Assembly: GCA_024743175.1 (NCBI GenBank)
Contig: JANSXA010000006.1
Span: 248,001-312,000 of the forward strand
Direction: 5' to 3'
DNA from: Pseudomonadaceae bacterium
Lineage (GTDB): Bacteria; Pseudomonadota; Gammaproteobacteria; Pseudomonadales; Azotimanducaceae
DNA: 64,000 bases
The translations under genes were made by a program, and so were the position numbers. The notes below the pieces were generated by a model, which was not told the DNA's origin, searched no databases, and worked only from the letters and a program-made list of their open reading frames with translations. Below, in pieces: positions 17,402 to 26,787 of this stretch; position 1 is the first letter of the stretch; every line of letters begins with the position of its first letter.

Positions 17402-19213
17402 CTAGAAGAAGCCGATACTTGCCGGGTCTATGCTCGTGCAGCTACCGTTCAAAGCTTCGTATTCAGCCTGCACAAAGTGCTCGCCACGAAAATTACGCGC
17501 ATAAACCTTGCACTGATCGGCCGGGTCTGTGAAACCGGTATCTGCAGCGAGCTCAGCCTTGATGCTGGCAATGGTGACTTCCTCATCCGACATGAAAATG
17601 CCTTTATCGCCGGGTGTATCGAGAATGATTGAGCGCTTGCCGTTGGTATTCCAGGCCAGCCAGGGCGTCTCGTCTGTGCCTCGACCCGTGCCGGGATTGC
17701 CGGTGTAGGCAAACTCGCTCCAGTAGGACATCATGCTGTCAGACAGCGCCATCTGGTTTTCATCGCCGGGATAGATATAGCTGATGCCCAGACCGTCATC
17801 AAAGCTGCCAAACACAAATGCAATCTCCAGCCCGTGTGCTGCGCCTAACGCAGTGCTTAAGTCAAAGCCAAATTGCGAGGGCTCTTCATCCCAATCGAAG
17901 CGGTAAGCGTAAACATCCGGATTGCCCGCAGCGCGCATATAGTTGGCCAGTGAATCGACGCCGCGTTCTTTCCAGGCCAGGGCGCCGTATTTAACGATAC
18001 GTGTGTAGGTTTCCGGGTCTTTCAGGCGCGGCAGAAAACCCAGCCAGTTTTCCACATATCGCGGATCACGGGTCATGAACAACGCAGGCTCATCCCGATT
18101 GGTGCCGAGAATAATCGGCACCATATTGTGATTGTCAGCGCTGCTGAAAATCTCTTCGGTAGTCATGTCCGGCAGCACATAACCATCACCAAAATTATCC
18201 GGCACGTTGATCATGCCAAAACCGCCGCCATCAAACTGGCCAAAAAAGTCCTGCATGGGTTTGGAGTACAGATAGTCTCGCAAGCGGGCTGGGCTCATAT
18301 CGCTCTGATAGTCCATGGCGTCCTGTCTGCTGCTGGCGGTGCCGTCAGCGACCAGCAGATTGGCCACAATTTCCTGGCTGCTGAAAGGATGGCCGCCGTC
18401 TTCGGCATAGTTCTGGGCTTGCGTAAGTGGGGTAGGTTCAAACCCGCCGCTCTGCACAATGGCTTTATGAAACAAGCCTTCTGCAAGGGGTGAAGCCATC
18501 ATGGCCAGGGTGTCAAATGCACCGGCAGACTCGCCAAACACTGTTACGTTGTCCGGGTCACCACCAAACACGTCTATGTTCTCCGCAACCCACTCGAGGC
18601 CGCGAATGGCATCGAGGGTGCCATAGTTGCCGGAATCGTCTAACGCATTGCCTGCCTTCAACCCGGGGTGGCTGAACCAGCCAAAAACGCCGAGGCGGTA
18701 GTTGATGGTCACAACCACAACATTGTGTCGGGTGGCCAGGGCTGCGCCGTTATAGCTGCCGCCATGCCCGATGGTATTGCCGCCACCATGGATCCAATAC
18801 ATTACGGGCAGGCCAACGGCGTTGGGTGGTGACCAGACGTTCAGGTACAGACAGTCTTCCGATCCGGCAATCGAACCGGCGGTAAAATCGTCGCTACTTA
18901 ACTGTGAGGCAAATTGCGGACACATACCGCCTGCCTGCAGGGCTTCAAATACCCCCTGGTGTGGCGTTGGTGGTTCTGGTGCCCGCCAGCGGAGATCGCC
19001 GGTGGGGGCTTGTGCAAAGGGAATGCCCAGCCACGCCCGGGCGCCGTGTTTGTCACGGAAACCGACAACATCTCCGGCGGTGGTCTGCCGCAGGGTGGTA
19101 TTGTCACGGACGGCTTCGAATACGGGTTCAGGTTCCTGTGTGCTGAGAAACAGATTGGCGGCAATCACCACAACAATGCCGATCACAATCAGGATAATGG
19201 CGGCTTTTCTCAT
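17402..19213 (-). CDS. Type B carboxylesterase
   Basis: 603 residues with an N-terminal hydrophobic signal/anchor (residues 4-24). The mature part has the carboxylesterase/lipase hallmarks: GIPFAQAPTGDLRWRAPEP near the N-terminus, SEDCLYLNVWSP, the oxyanion loop WIHGGG, and the nucleophile elbow VFGESAGAF. A conserved glutamate (LGTNRDEPALF) and the catalytic His in GAAHGLEIAFVFG complete the likely triad. It would hydrolyse carboxylic esters in the periplasm or at the membrane. It is upstream of the AEC transporter in one operon and divergent from the D-aminoacylase-like gene at 19337. Confidence 0.92.
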   Translation of the reverse strand: MRKAAIILIVIGIVVVIAANLFLSTQEPEPVFEAVRDNTTLRQTTAGDVVGFRDKHGARAWLGIPFAQAPTGDLRWRAPEPPTPHQGVFEALQAGGMCPQFASQLSSDDFTAGSIAGSEDCLYLNVWSPPNAVGLPVMYWIHGGGNTIGHGGSYNGAALATRHNVVVVTINYRLGVFGWFSHPGLKAGNALDDSGNYGTLDAIRGLEWVAENIDVFGGDPDNVTVFGESAGAFDTLAMMASPLAEGLFHKAIVQSGGFEPTPLTQAQNYAEDGGHPFSSQEIVANLLVADGTASSRQDAMDYQSDMSPARLRDYLYSKPMQDFFGQFDGGGFGMINVPDNFGDGYVLPDMTTEEIFSSADNHNMVPIILGTNRDEPALFMTRDPRYVENWLGFLPRLKDPETYTRIVKYGALAWKERGVDSLANYMRAAGNPDVYAYRFDWDEEPSQFGFDLSTALGAAHGLEIAFVFGSFDDGLGISYIYPGDENQMALSDSMMSYWSEFAYTGNPGTGRGTDETPWLAWNTNGKRSIILDTPGDKGIFMSDEEVTIASIKAELAADTGFTDPADQCKVYARNFRGEHFVQAEYEALNGSCTSIDPASIGFF

Positions 19214-19336
19214 CTGGTTTCCTCCCTCGAAACGTACGCGTGACTGAAGCTTGCGGCTACTCTACCATTTTTATACGGCACGCTCTGTGGTAGAACAGAA
19301 CTCGCAAAGGTCGAGCAATAACCTGGGGTGAGAGTA

Positions 19337-21037
19337 ATGACAACGTACGACACGATAATTCGCGGCGGCACGGTGATAGATGGTACCGGTGGGGCGGCGC
19401 AAAGCGCTGATGTGGGCATCAAAGATGGTCTGATTGCTGAGGTGGGCAATCTCAGTGGTCAGGCTGATCAGGTTATTGATGCGGATGGCGCGCTTGTCAC
19501 GCCGGGCTTTGTGGATATCCACACCCACTATGATGGCCAGGCCACCTGGTCCAACCGTATGTCCCCTTCCAGCCACCACGGCGTGACTACGGTGATTATG
19601 GGTAACTGCGGTGTCGGTTTTGCACCGGTAAGGCCAGCAGATCACGATGTGCTGATTGAGCTGATGGAAGGTGTTGAGGATATTCCTGGGGTGGCTTTGC
19701 ATGAAGGCCTGCCCTGGTCCTGGGAGTCGTTTCCCGACTATATGGACTTCCTCAGCCAGCGCCGCTTCGATATGGACCTCGGCGCGCAGATCCCGCATGC
19801 GGCGCTGCGTGTTTATGTCATGGGCCAGCGCGGTGCAGATCGCGAACCGGCCAACGCTGAAGATATTGTGCAGATGCGTGAGCTGACCCGCCAGGCTATC
19901 GCTGCAGGTGCACTGGGTTTCACCAGCTCACGCACGTTGAATCATCGCAGTTCCAAAGGTGCACCCACACCGTCATTAAAAGCTGAAATTGATGAGTTGA
20001 TGGGGGTTGCGGCCGGGTTGAAAGATGCCGGCCGTGGTGTGATGGAGATGATCTCCGACTTTGTTGATCTGGAGGACGAGTTTTCCCTGCTGCAGCAGAT
20101 GGTGGCCCACTCCGGTCGACCCATGTCCATTTCCCTGGCTCAGGGTTTGTCACCCCATGGCTGGAAGAAAGTGTTAGGTAAAATTGAAGATGCCGCCAGC
20201 CAGGGTCTGGTGATGCGTGGCCAGGTGGCGCCTCGACCCATTGGCATTCTGCTGGGGCTGACCACAACGTTGTCGCCGTTTACCACCCGGCCATCTTTTA
20301 TGCAGCTGCAAGGTCTGCCGCTGGCGGATAAAGTTGCCGCGCTGCGCGACCCGCAACGCAAAGCAAAAATTTTGAGCGAAGAAACGGCGCCGGGTTTTGC
20401 GCGCCTGTTCGAGCTGATGGATGAAGGACGCAAAATCTGGTTGTTAGGTGATCCGCCGGATTATGAGCCCGCACCAGAAGACAGCCTGCATGCGCGCGCC
20501 GCGCGAGCAGGGGTGTCACACTGGGAATACATCTATGACCAGATGTTGGAAGCGGAGGGTAAAACCATTCTCTATACCCCATTTGCCAACTATGCGGAAA
20601 ACAACCTCGACTGCTGTCGCGAAATGATTCTGAGCCAGAACACGGTCATGGGTCTGGGTGATGGCGGTGCTCATGTGGGTACAATCTGTGATGCAAGTTT
20701 TATCACCACCTTGTTAACCCATTGGGGGCGCGACCGCACCCGGGGAGAACAGATTGACCTGCCGACACTGATCAGAAATCAGACTCAGGATACCGCTCGT
20801 GCAGTAGATCTGTTTGACCGTGGCACGTTGCAACCAGGCATGCGTGCCGATGTTAACGTCATCGATTTTGAAAACCTTAAGGTACGTGTGCCGGAAATTG
20901 TCCACGATCTGCCCGCCGGTGGTGCTCGACTGCAGCAGAAGGCAGATGGTTATCTGGCGACAATGGTGGCGGGAGAGGTGACCTATCGTCATGGTGAAGC
21001 GACCGATTCGTTACCCGGACGCCTGATCAGGCCATAA
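19337..21037 (+). CDS. Amidohydrolase family, N-acyl-D-amino-acid deacylase-like
   Basis: 566 residues from ATG 19337, chosen because GGGGTGAGAG lies at proper spacing; a GTG at 19328 would add three residues. It has the amidohydrolase opening (DTIIRGGTVIDGTGG), the metal site TPGFVDIHTHYDGQATW and the D-aminoacylase-type GNCGVGFAP and NLDCCREMILSQNT ... GDGGAHVG blocks. Such enzymes remove acyl groups from N-acyl-D-amino acids or open related amides; the precise substrate is unknown. The gene heads a run of three same-strand genes with a CoA transferase (3 bp later) and a GPH transporter, suggesting a small catabolic operon. Confidence 0.88.
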   Translation: MTTYDTIIRGGTVIDGTGGAAQSADVGIKDGLIAEVGNLSGQADQVIDADGALVTPGFVDIHTHYDGQATWSNRMSPSSHHGVTTVIMGNCGVGFAPVRPADHDVLIELMEGVEDIPGVALHEGLPWSWESFPDYMDFLSQRRFDMDLGAQIPHAALRVYVMGQRGADREPANAEDIVQMRELTRQAIAAGALGFTSSRTLNHRSSKGAPTPSLKAEIDELMGVAAGLKDAGRGVMEMISDFVDLEDEFSLLQQMVAHSGRPMSISLAQGLSPHGWKKVLGKIEDAASQGLVMRGQVAPRPIGILLGLTTTLSPFTTRPSFMQLQGLPLADKVAALRDPQRKAKILSEETAPGFARLFELMDEGRKIWLLGDPPDYEPAPEDSLHARAARAGVSHWEYIYDQMLEAEGKTILYTPFANYAENNLDCCREMILSQNTVMGLGDGGAHVGTICDASFITTLLTHWGRDRTRGEQIDLPTLIRNQTQDTARAVDLFDRGTLQPGMRADVNVIDFENLKVRVPEIVHDLPAGGARLQQKADGYLATMVAGEVTYRHGEATDSLPGRLIRP

Positions 21038-21040
21038 GGC

Positions 21041-22258
21041 GTGCAAGGACCGCTGCAACATCTGAAGGTGCTTGATCTGACCATTGCGCGGGCCGGGCCA
21101 ACCGCTGTGCGTCTGCTGGCAGATTGGGGTGCAGATGTCATCAAGATTGAACCGCCGCGTAACAGCAACTCGGCCACCGGCAGTCGTCGCGGGCCTGACG
21201 AACAGAATCTGCATCGCAATAAACGCGCACTGACTTTAGATTTGAAAGCCCCTGAAGGGCAGCAGGTTTTTCATCAGATTGCGCAGCAGGCGGACATTGT
21301 GGTGGAGAATTTCCGCAGCGATGTGAAGTTCCGCCTCGGTGTGGATTATGAGACGTTGTCGGAAATCAACCCGCGTCTGATTTATGCCAGCATCTCCGGT
21401 TTTGGTCAGGATGGCCCTTATGCAACACGCCCAGGTGTGGATCAGATCATTCAAGGTATGAGTGGCCTGATGTCTATTACCGGCGAGCCTGGCCAGGGTC
21501 CCATGCGTGTGGGTGTGGCCATCAGCGATACCTCCGCAGGCATGTTCCTTGGTCAGGGCATTCTGTTAGCGCTGATCCACCGTGAGCAGACCGGCAAAGG
21601 CCAGTGGGTGCAGACGTCGCTGCTGGAAGCCATGTTGAGCAAGCTGGATTTCCAAGGTGCGCGGTACACCATGAAAGGTGAGATCCCTGACCAGCAGGGT
21701 AACGATCACCCCACCCAGGTGCCCATGGGTACACTTGAAGCCAGCGATGGTTTTATCAATGTGGCGGCTTATGGCGAGGTGATGTGGCGGCGGTTCTGTG
21801 AAGCGCTGCAGGCGGATGACCTGCTCAATCATCCAGACTATCAAAGTGTTGCTGCGCGTGTTTCTCTGCGTGGTCCGCTGAAGGCGGATATGAACACCGT
21901 GACCCAACAGTTTACGGTAATTGAACTGATTGAACGTTTAACCGCTGCTGGTGTACCCGCTGGACCCATCAATAACGTTGGTGAAGCATTTGAAGACCCA
22001 CAGGTGAAACACCTGGGCATGGCCATACCCGCACCCCATCCGGAGCTGGGTGATCTTGATCTGGTGCGCTCGCCGATACATTTATCGGCTTTTGCGCAGG
22101 CTGAGCGCTTTGACTGTGCGGCCCCGGATCCGGGCAGAGATTCTGCTGAGGTGCTGGCGGATTTTGGTTATACACCCGAGCAGATTGCTGCGCTGTCAGA
22201 GCATGGCATTGTTTCCAACGGTTCAGAATCCCGTACGTCTACAAGCGATAGCAAATGA
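21041..22258 (+). CDS. CaiB/BaiF family III CoA transferase
   Basis: 405 residues from GTG 21041, three bases after the amidohydrolase stop. The family III motifs are present: LKVLDLTIARAGPTAVRLLADWGADVIKIEPP at the start, NKRALTLDLKAPEGQ, YASISGFGQDGP and a GKGQWVQTSLLEAML segment. The last is where formyl-CoA transferase-like enzymes place an active-site Asp; here it is Glu, or the residue is shifted. These enzymes move CoA between organic acids. The donor and acceptor are unknown. Neighbouring genes suggest activation of an acid released by the amidohydrolase. Confidence 0.92.
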   Translation: MQGPLQHLKVLDLTIARAGPTAVRLLADWGADVIKIEPPRNSNSATGSRRGPDEQNLHRNKRALTLDLKAPEGQQVFHQIAQQADIVVENFRSDVKFRLGVDYETLSEINPRLIYASISGFGQDGPYATRPGVDQIIQGMSGLMSITGEPGQGPMRVGVAISDTSAGMFLGQGILLALIHREQTGKGQWVQTSLLEAMLSKLDFQGARYTMKGEIPDQQGNDHPTQVPMGTLEASDGFINVAAYGEVMWRRFCEALQADDLLNHPDYQSVAARVSLRGPLKADMNTVTQQFTVIELIERLTAAGVPAGPINNVGEAFEDPQVKHLGMAIPAPHPELGDLDLVRSPIHLSAFAQAERFDCAAPDPGRDSAEVLADFGYTPEQIAALSEHGIVSNGSESRTSTSDSK

Positions 22259-23559
22259 ACCTGCGCACTGCAGCCGGGTATGCCGTTGGCGATTTCGGCA
22301 TCAACCTGTATTTCATTTCCGTGCTGACCTACCTGTTGTATTTCTATACAGACGTCATGGGCATCAGTGCCGCGGCAGCAGGAGGTGTGTTTGCCGTGGC
22401 CCGTTTTGTTGACGCGGTGACTGACCCGCTCATGGGTTTCATTGCTGAACGCACCCGCACCCGTTGGGGGCGTATGCGACCGTACCTGCTGTTTGGTGCT
22501 ATCCCGCTGGCGCTGATCAGTATTCTGACGTTTACCGTGCCGGATACCGATATGGCGGGTAAAGTCACCTGGGCCTACACCACCTATATTCTGTTCGGCC
22601 TGATCTACACCGTGGTCACCATACCCTACGCCACGTTGACCGCATCGCTGACCCAGGACTATCAGGCGCGCACAAAGCTGTCTACCTATCGTATTGGCTG
22701 TGCATTTGCCGGCGGTTTTCTGGTGTCTGTGGGTACTTTTCCGCTGGTGAATCTGTTTGCAGACGAAGCTGTAGGTTTTCAGGTATTGATGCTGGGGTTT
22801 GCTGTGGTGGCCACAGCCTTGTTATGGGTGACGTTTGCCACCACCCGCGAAGTGGTTACACCAAAAGTGGAAAAGATTTCGATCAAAGACAGTCTGCTGG
22901 CCATCGGTCGTAACCCACCGCTGCTGGTGGTGATTGGTATCTTCAGCTGCGGCATGTTGAGCTTCACCGTGCGGCAGACCACAACGGCTTACTTTTTCAT
23001 CTACAACGTCGGTGATCCGTCGTTGATCTCCTGGTTCTTCACCTTGACGTTGGGTTGTATGTTAGTTGGCATCTGGGCAGTGCCAAGCCTGGCGGAGCGG
23101 TTTGGTAAAGCCGGCGCTACACGCCTCGGGGCTTACCTGACTATTGTTGCCTGCATCGGTTTTTATATGACCCCTTATGATGCGATCACGGCGATATTTT
23201 TCTGGGGTTGTCTGGTTGCACTAGGCGGCACGCCGGTTGCTGTACTGGGTTGGGCGATGATTCCTGACACGGTGGAGTATGCCCAGCTCAAACATGGTGT
23301 GCGCGCAGATGGCGCCATTTACTCAACCGCCAGTTTTTTTCAGAAACTGGCGAAAACCCTGGGCGGTGCCGGTGTGGCTTTTGCGCTGGGTTTTGCCGGT
23401 TATGTGGCCAATGCAGAGCAGACGCCGGCAGCGTTGGAGACCATCCACATTCTGCTCACGCTGGTGCCTGTTGCCATTATGCTGGTGCTGATTGTGCTGA
23501 CCAGAATATACAGTCTGAATCGTGAGCAGCACGCACAGATTGTGTCCCAGCTGGGCTGA
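22255..23559 (+). CDS. GPH-family (MelB-like) sodium/proton symporter
   Basis: A 434-residue, 12-helix transporter. The N-terminus (AAGYAVGDFGINLYF) and the loop DAVTDPLMGFIAERTRTRWGRMRPYL are the signature of the glycoside-pentoside-hexuronide:cation symporter group of the MFS. A second family marker is VLGWAMIPDTVEYAQLKHGVRADGAIYS in the C-terminal half. The start overlaps the CoA transferase stop by 4 bp, so translation is likely coupled. Members outside sugar operons carry diverse organic solutes. Here the context (amidohydrolase, CoA transferase) suggests uptake of the substrate of this operon, which is inference. Confidence 0.9.
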   Translation: MNLRTAAGYAVGDFGINLYFISVLTYLLYFYTDVMGISAAAAGGVFAVARFVDAVTDPLMGFIAERTRTRWGRMRPYLLFGAIPLALISILTFTVPDTDMAGKVTWAYTTYILFGLIYTVVTIPYATLTASLTQDYQARTKLSTYRIGCAFAGGFLVSVGTFPLVNLFADEAVGFQVLMLGFAVVATALLWVTFATTREVVTPKVEKISIKDSLLAIGRNPPLLVVIGIFSCGMLSFTVRQTTTAYFFIYNVGDPSLISWFFTLTLGCMLVGIWAVPSLAERFGKAGATRLGAYLTIVACIGFYMTPYDAITAIFFWGCLVALGGTPVAVLGWAMIPDTVEYAQLKHGVRADGAIYSTASFFQKLAKTLGGAGVAFALGFAGYVANAEQTPAALETIHILLTLVPVAIMLVLIVLTRIYSLNREQHAQIVSQLG

Positions 23560-23568
23560 CGGGAACTT

Positions 23569-24276
23569 TTAGTGTTTAACCTCGGCAGAGGTGCCCCAGG
23601 CTTCACGTAACTTGTCTATGTTGAAGCCTGGCTCCCGCGCCGCGCCGATAATCACCGCTTCCGCCGCGGCCACTTTTTTGGCCGCATCAAGCACCTGGTC
23701 TGCAACTTCCCAGGGGATCACCACAGCGCCGTGCTGATCTGCGTGGATCAGCTCATCACTGACCACCCGCATACCGGCAACGGTTACCGGCTGACCATAA
23801 CCCACCACGTGTACAAAGGCGTGAGAGGGGCCCACTCGATCAGCCATCATCTGAAAACCTGCGGGAATATCCGGCAGATCCCGGACAGAACCGTCAGTGA
23901 TCACGCCCAGGGCACCAAAGCCTTTGTGGATGCTGGCGTTGACTTCTCCCCACCAGGAACCACAGGCACGCTGACTGTCGTCCAGATCCTGAATCACAAT
24001 GATGCTGGGTTTGGGGCCTTCATCAATGTAAGCGTAATAACCATCGTTCATGTCTTTAGCAGCCTGACCCCGCAGATGGGTAGGGTGCGCAGCCCGAATC
24101 GCAGCGGTGCGGGCAATGCCCACCATGGGCGGCAGCTCCGGGCGGGTACAGACCAGCGGTTGGGTGGTAAAGCCATAACCACGCCGTTCCGGAATCAGTA
24201 ACTCCAGCGCGTTACAGACCGTTGGCGTGTCGATGGTTTTAAGGTCGGCGATCAGCTGCTCGCTCAGTTCAGTCAT
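23569..24276 (-). CDS. RraA-like family protein
   Basis: 235 residues of the RraA/HMG-aldolase-like fold. Diagnostic parts are IDTPTVCNALELL at the start, GFGALGVITDGSVRDLPDI (with the conserved G-x-x-x-D/G-x-x-R-D substrate loop) and GMRVVSDELIHADQHGAVVIPWE near the C-terminus. Family members are either regulators of RNase E or metal-dependent class II aldolases/decarboxylases acting on 4-hydroxy-2-oxo acids. The extra N-terminal length and catabolic surroundings favour an enzyme, but this is not certain. It overlaps the alpha/beta hydrolase gene by 4 bp on the minus strand and is convergent with the transporter. Confidence 0.87.
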   Translation of the reverse strand: MTELSEQLIADLKTIDTPTVCNALELLIPERRGYGFTTQPLVCTRPELPPMVGIARTAAIRAAHPTHLRGQAAKDMNDGYYAYIDEGPKPSIIVIQDLDDSQRACGSWWGEVNASIHKGFGALGVITDGSVRDLPDIPAGFQMMADRVGPSHAFVHVVGYGQPVTVAGMRVVSDELIHADQHGAVVIPWEVADQVLDAAKKVAAAEAVIIGAAREPGFNIDKLREAWGTSAEVKH

Positions 24277-25214
24277 GACGACTTCTCCAGGGTTGTTTGC
24301 AATGCGCTATCCAGCTCATCCTGATGATCAATCCGGTGCCATTCAAGGAAAAGTATTTTCATCGCCATGGCTACCGCCATGGGGTCGTCAAACATCAGGT
24401 GATGATAGGTCCCTGGAAACGTGATGGTGGGCAGCAGGTTGTTGGTGATATCCAGCATGTGTTGTGCATAGAAGGCACCTTCATCTTCGCTGAATTCGCC
24501 CAGCATCAAAGCGCTGCGGCACTTCAGCGCCGCAAACTTATCCCGTTGTGAAACACCCATTTCCAGGTAGTCAAACAGGCCGGGATCAAACTTCCAGGTC
24601 CAGCCGCCTTCTACCTCTTTCAGACCATATTCCGCCATGTGTGCAAGCAGCGCCGGGTGTACGCCCGGCTGTTCCGGAATCAGACGAAAGCGTCCCAGCG
24701 CGGTTTCTTTGTCTTCGTAGACGCGCAGTTTGCGGCCGGGTTTGACGCCGTCGCGTTCAACCCGCAGACCCCATTCCATATATTCTTCAGGTGGCGCAGT
24801 GGTGAAATCCATAAACAGAATGCCGCCCAGTCTGTCGCTGTAGTAGTGGCCGGTTTCAAGCGCCACATAGCCGCCAAAACTGTGGCCCACCACAATGGGT
24901 CGATCACCCAGTTCAGCGGCCTGACACACGGCCCAGACTTCATCAGCAAAGTTTTTCCCTGAATACTTTTCACGCCAGTCACTGTTGCCGTTACCGGACA
25001 GATCGATGGCCGCAACACGAAAGCGGTCAGCCAGGAAAGGGGCGGTAAAACGCCACCACTCAAGATGAGCATTGCTGCCGTGGATCAGCACAATGCCGGG
25101 CTTGCCCACCTCACCCCAGGTTTCAAAAACGATATTGGCGCCGTCGACCGTGACACTGCCGGATTGGGAAGGGGTTTCAAGGGCCTGGTTAAACCAGAAG
25201 GGTAGATCTGACAT
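24273..25214 (-). CDS. Alpha/beta hydrolase
   Basis: 313 residues from ATG 25214 (MSDLPFWFNQAL). An upstream extension of the open frame to 25355 exists, but it crosses the divergent intergenic region and does not look like the family. Visible motifs are the oxyanion region VLIHGSNAHLEWW, AAIDLSGNGNSDW, the nucleophile elbow VVGHSFGGYVAL (Ser in GHSFGG) and a C-terminal His in PGTYHHLMFD. It would hydrolyse an ester, amide or C-C bond. It is the first gene of a two-gene operon with the RraA-like gene and is divergent from the CPXCG protein. Confidence 0.88.
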   Translation of the reverse strand: MSDLPFWFNQALETPSQSGSVTVDGANIVFETWGEVGKPGIVLIHGSNAHLEWWRFTAPFLADRFRVAAIDLSGNGNSDWREKYSGKNFADEVWAVCQAAELGDRPIVVGHSFGGYVALETGHYYSDRLGGILFMDFTTAPPEEYMEWGLRVERDGVKPGRKLRVYEDKETALGRFRLIPEQPGVHPALLAHMAEYGLKEVEGGWTWKFDPGLFDYLEMGVSQRDKFAALKCRSALMLGEFSEDEGAFYAQHMLDITNNLLPTITFPGTYHHLMFDDPMAVAMAMKILFLEWHRIDHQDELDSALQTTLEKSS

Positions 25215-25329
25215 ACTTATGCACGCCTTTGTCAGGCGGCTCTCTGTGAAAAAAGGCAGAACAATATCATTTATTTGTTGTGCTGGGATGCCCTGGCATC
25301 GGTTGCACAACATGAATTGGGAAAAACAG

Positions 25330-25524
25330 ATGCTCAGCACCACAACCACCCTCATCGGCTGCCCCTACTGCGGCGAAACCTTTGAACTGGTGGTCGACCC
25401 CAGCGAAACCTCGCAAAGTTACATCGAAGACTGTTATGTCTGCTGTCGGCCCATACATCTCGACGTCACTGTTGATGCAGAGGGTGATGTGATGGTGATC
25501 GCCAGAGATGAAAACGAGTGTTAA
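25330..25524 (+). CDS. CPXCG-motif cysteine-rich small protein
   Basis: A 64-residue protein. It carries two cysteine pairs, GCPYCGE at residues 10-16 and EDCYVCCRPI at about 33-42, arranged as a small zinc ribbon, followed by an acidic C-terminal tail. This matches the CPXCG motif-containing family found in many gammaproteobacteria, whose function is unknown. I chose ATG 25330; an in-frame ATG at 25312 would add six residues and cannot be excluded. The longer frame from 25072 lies opposite the alpha/beta hydrolase and is not credible. It is followed 43 bp later by the frameshifted CoA transferase. Confidence 0.85.
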   Translation: MLSTTTTLIGCPYCGETFELVVDPSETSQSYIEDCYVCCRPIHLDVTVDAEGDVMVIARDENEC

Positions 25525-25567
25525 GTTCTACAGGGTAGCTTTGTAAGCGGGGACATTGGGGAGACAA

Positions 25568-26787
25568 ATGCAACACCTGTTGGAAGACATCACTGTGATC
25601 GATGCGGCAACTTATCTGGCTGGACCGGGTGCTGCCACGATTCTGGCGGACTTCGGCGCTAACGTGATCAAAATAGAACCGCCGGGTGGCGATGGTTATC
25701 GCAGCCTGGTGGGCGCCATCCTGTGCCGTATCACTGGCTGCTGACGTCGCGCAACAAGCGCAGTCTGGCTATGGATCTGCGCAGTGATGCCGGCCAGGCG
25801 CTGATGCATGATCTGGTGGCCAAAGCAGACGTGCTGACCACTAACTTCATGCGCTCCCAGCTGGACAAATATCAACTGTCTTATGACACGCTGAAACGCG
25901 TGAATCCACGTCTGGTTTTTGCCCACATCTCCGGCTATGGCCTGAAAGGCCCGGATGCGGACCGGCGTGCCTTTGATGTGACCGGCTGGTGGGCCCGTTC
26001 CGGATTGATGGAATTCATCCGCCAGCCCGGGCAGACCCCAATGCCCATGGCCCCGGGCATGGGTGATCACTGCACCGCAACAGCGCTGTTTGGCGCGGTT
26101 ATGACCGGCCTCTACCGCCGCGAACGCACCGGTGAAGGATCGTTTGTCTCCACGTCACTGGCGGCCAATGGGGTGTGGGCCAATGGCATGGCGTTGCAGG
26201 GTGTGATAGCGGGGAACAACATCGGCACCTATCGCCAGGCCAAAGGCTGGCCAAACCCGTTCAGTGATGTGTACCGCTGCAGTGATGGTGAATATGTGGT
26301 GCTGGCGGTGATCAACACGGCGCGGGAATACCCGGCGCTGGCAGCCGCACTGGATTGTGAGCACTGGTTAGCTGATGAACGTTTTGCCAATGTGGGCAGC
26401 GTCATGAAAAACCGGCCGGACTTTCATCTGGCCATGGCGGAGGCTTTCTCGCAGTTCACTTTTGGGCAGGCCAGTGCGCGCCTGGAAGCGGCGGGTGTCA
26501 CCTTCAGTCGGGTGACGCCGATGGGTGACATTATTGACGATGAGCAGATGCGCGCCAATGAGATAGTGGTCGAAACCGGGGATGACGGTGAAGGCTACCC
26601 GCTGACCATCAACAGCCCCATCAGCGTCGCTGAATCTCCCAATCGCAAACCTAAACGAGCGCCCGATGTCGGTGCAGACAGTCTGGCTGTGTTGCGGGAG
26701 CTGGGCATTGAAGAGCAGCGCATCCAGACGTTGCTGGCTGATGAGGTCATTTTCACCGCTGAAACGAAGACCCAGGAGGGGGTATGA
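25568..26787 (+). pseudogene. CaiB/BaiF CoA transferase interrupted by a frameshift
   Basis: ATG 25568 has a GGGGAGA ribosome site. The frame encodes DITVIDAATYLAGPGAATILADFGANVIKIEPPGGDGYR and then, after LVG, stops at TGA 25742-25744. The natural continuation (HPVPYHWLLTSRNKRSLAMDLR) is present one frame over, beginning at about 25727 and open to 26787. A single-base indel around 25718-25727 would restore a protein of about 405 residues, normal for family III CoA transferases. Either the gene is recently broken or the base is an assembly error. Where formyl-CoA transferase-type enzymes place the catalytic Asp, this copy reads TSLAANG with no acidic residue. The 3' end overlaps the next gene by 4 bp. 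Confidence 0.8.
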
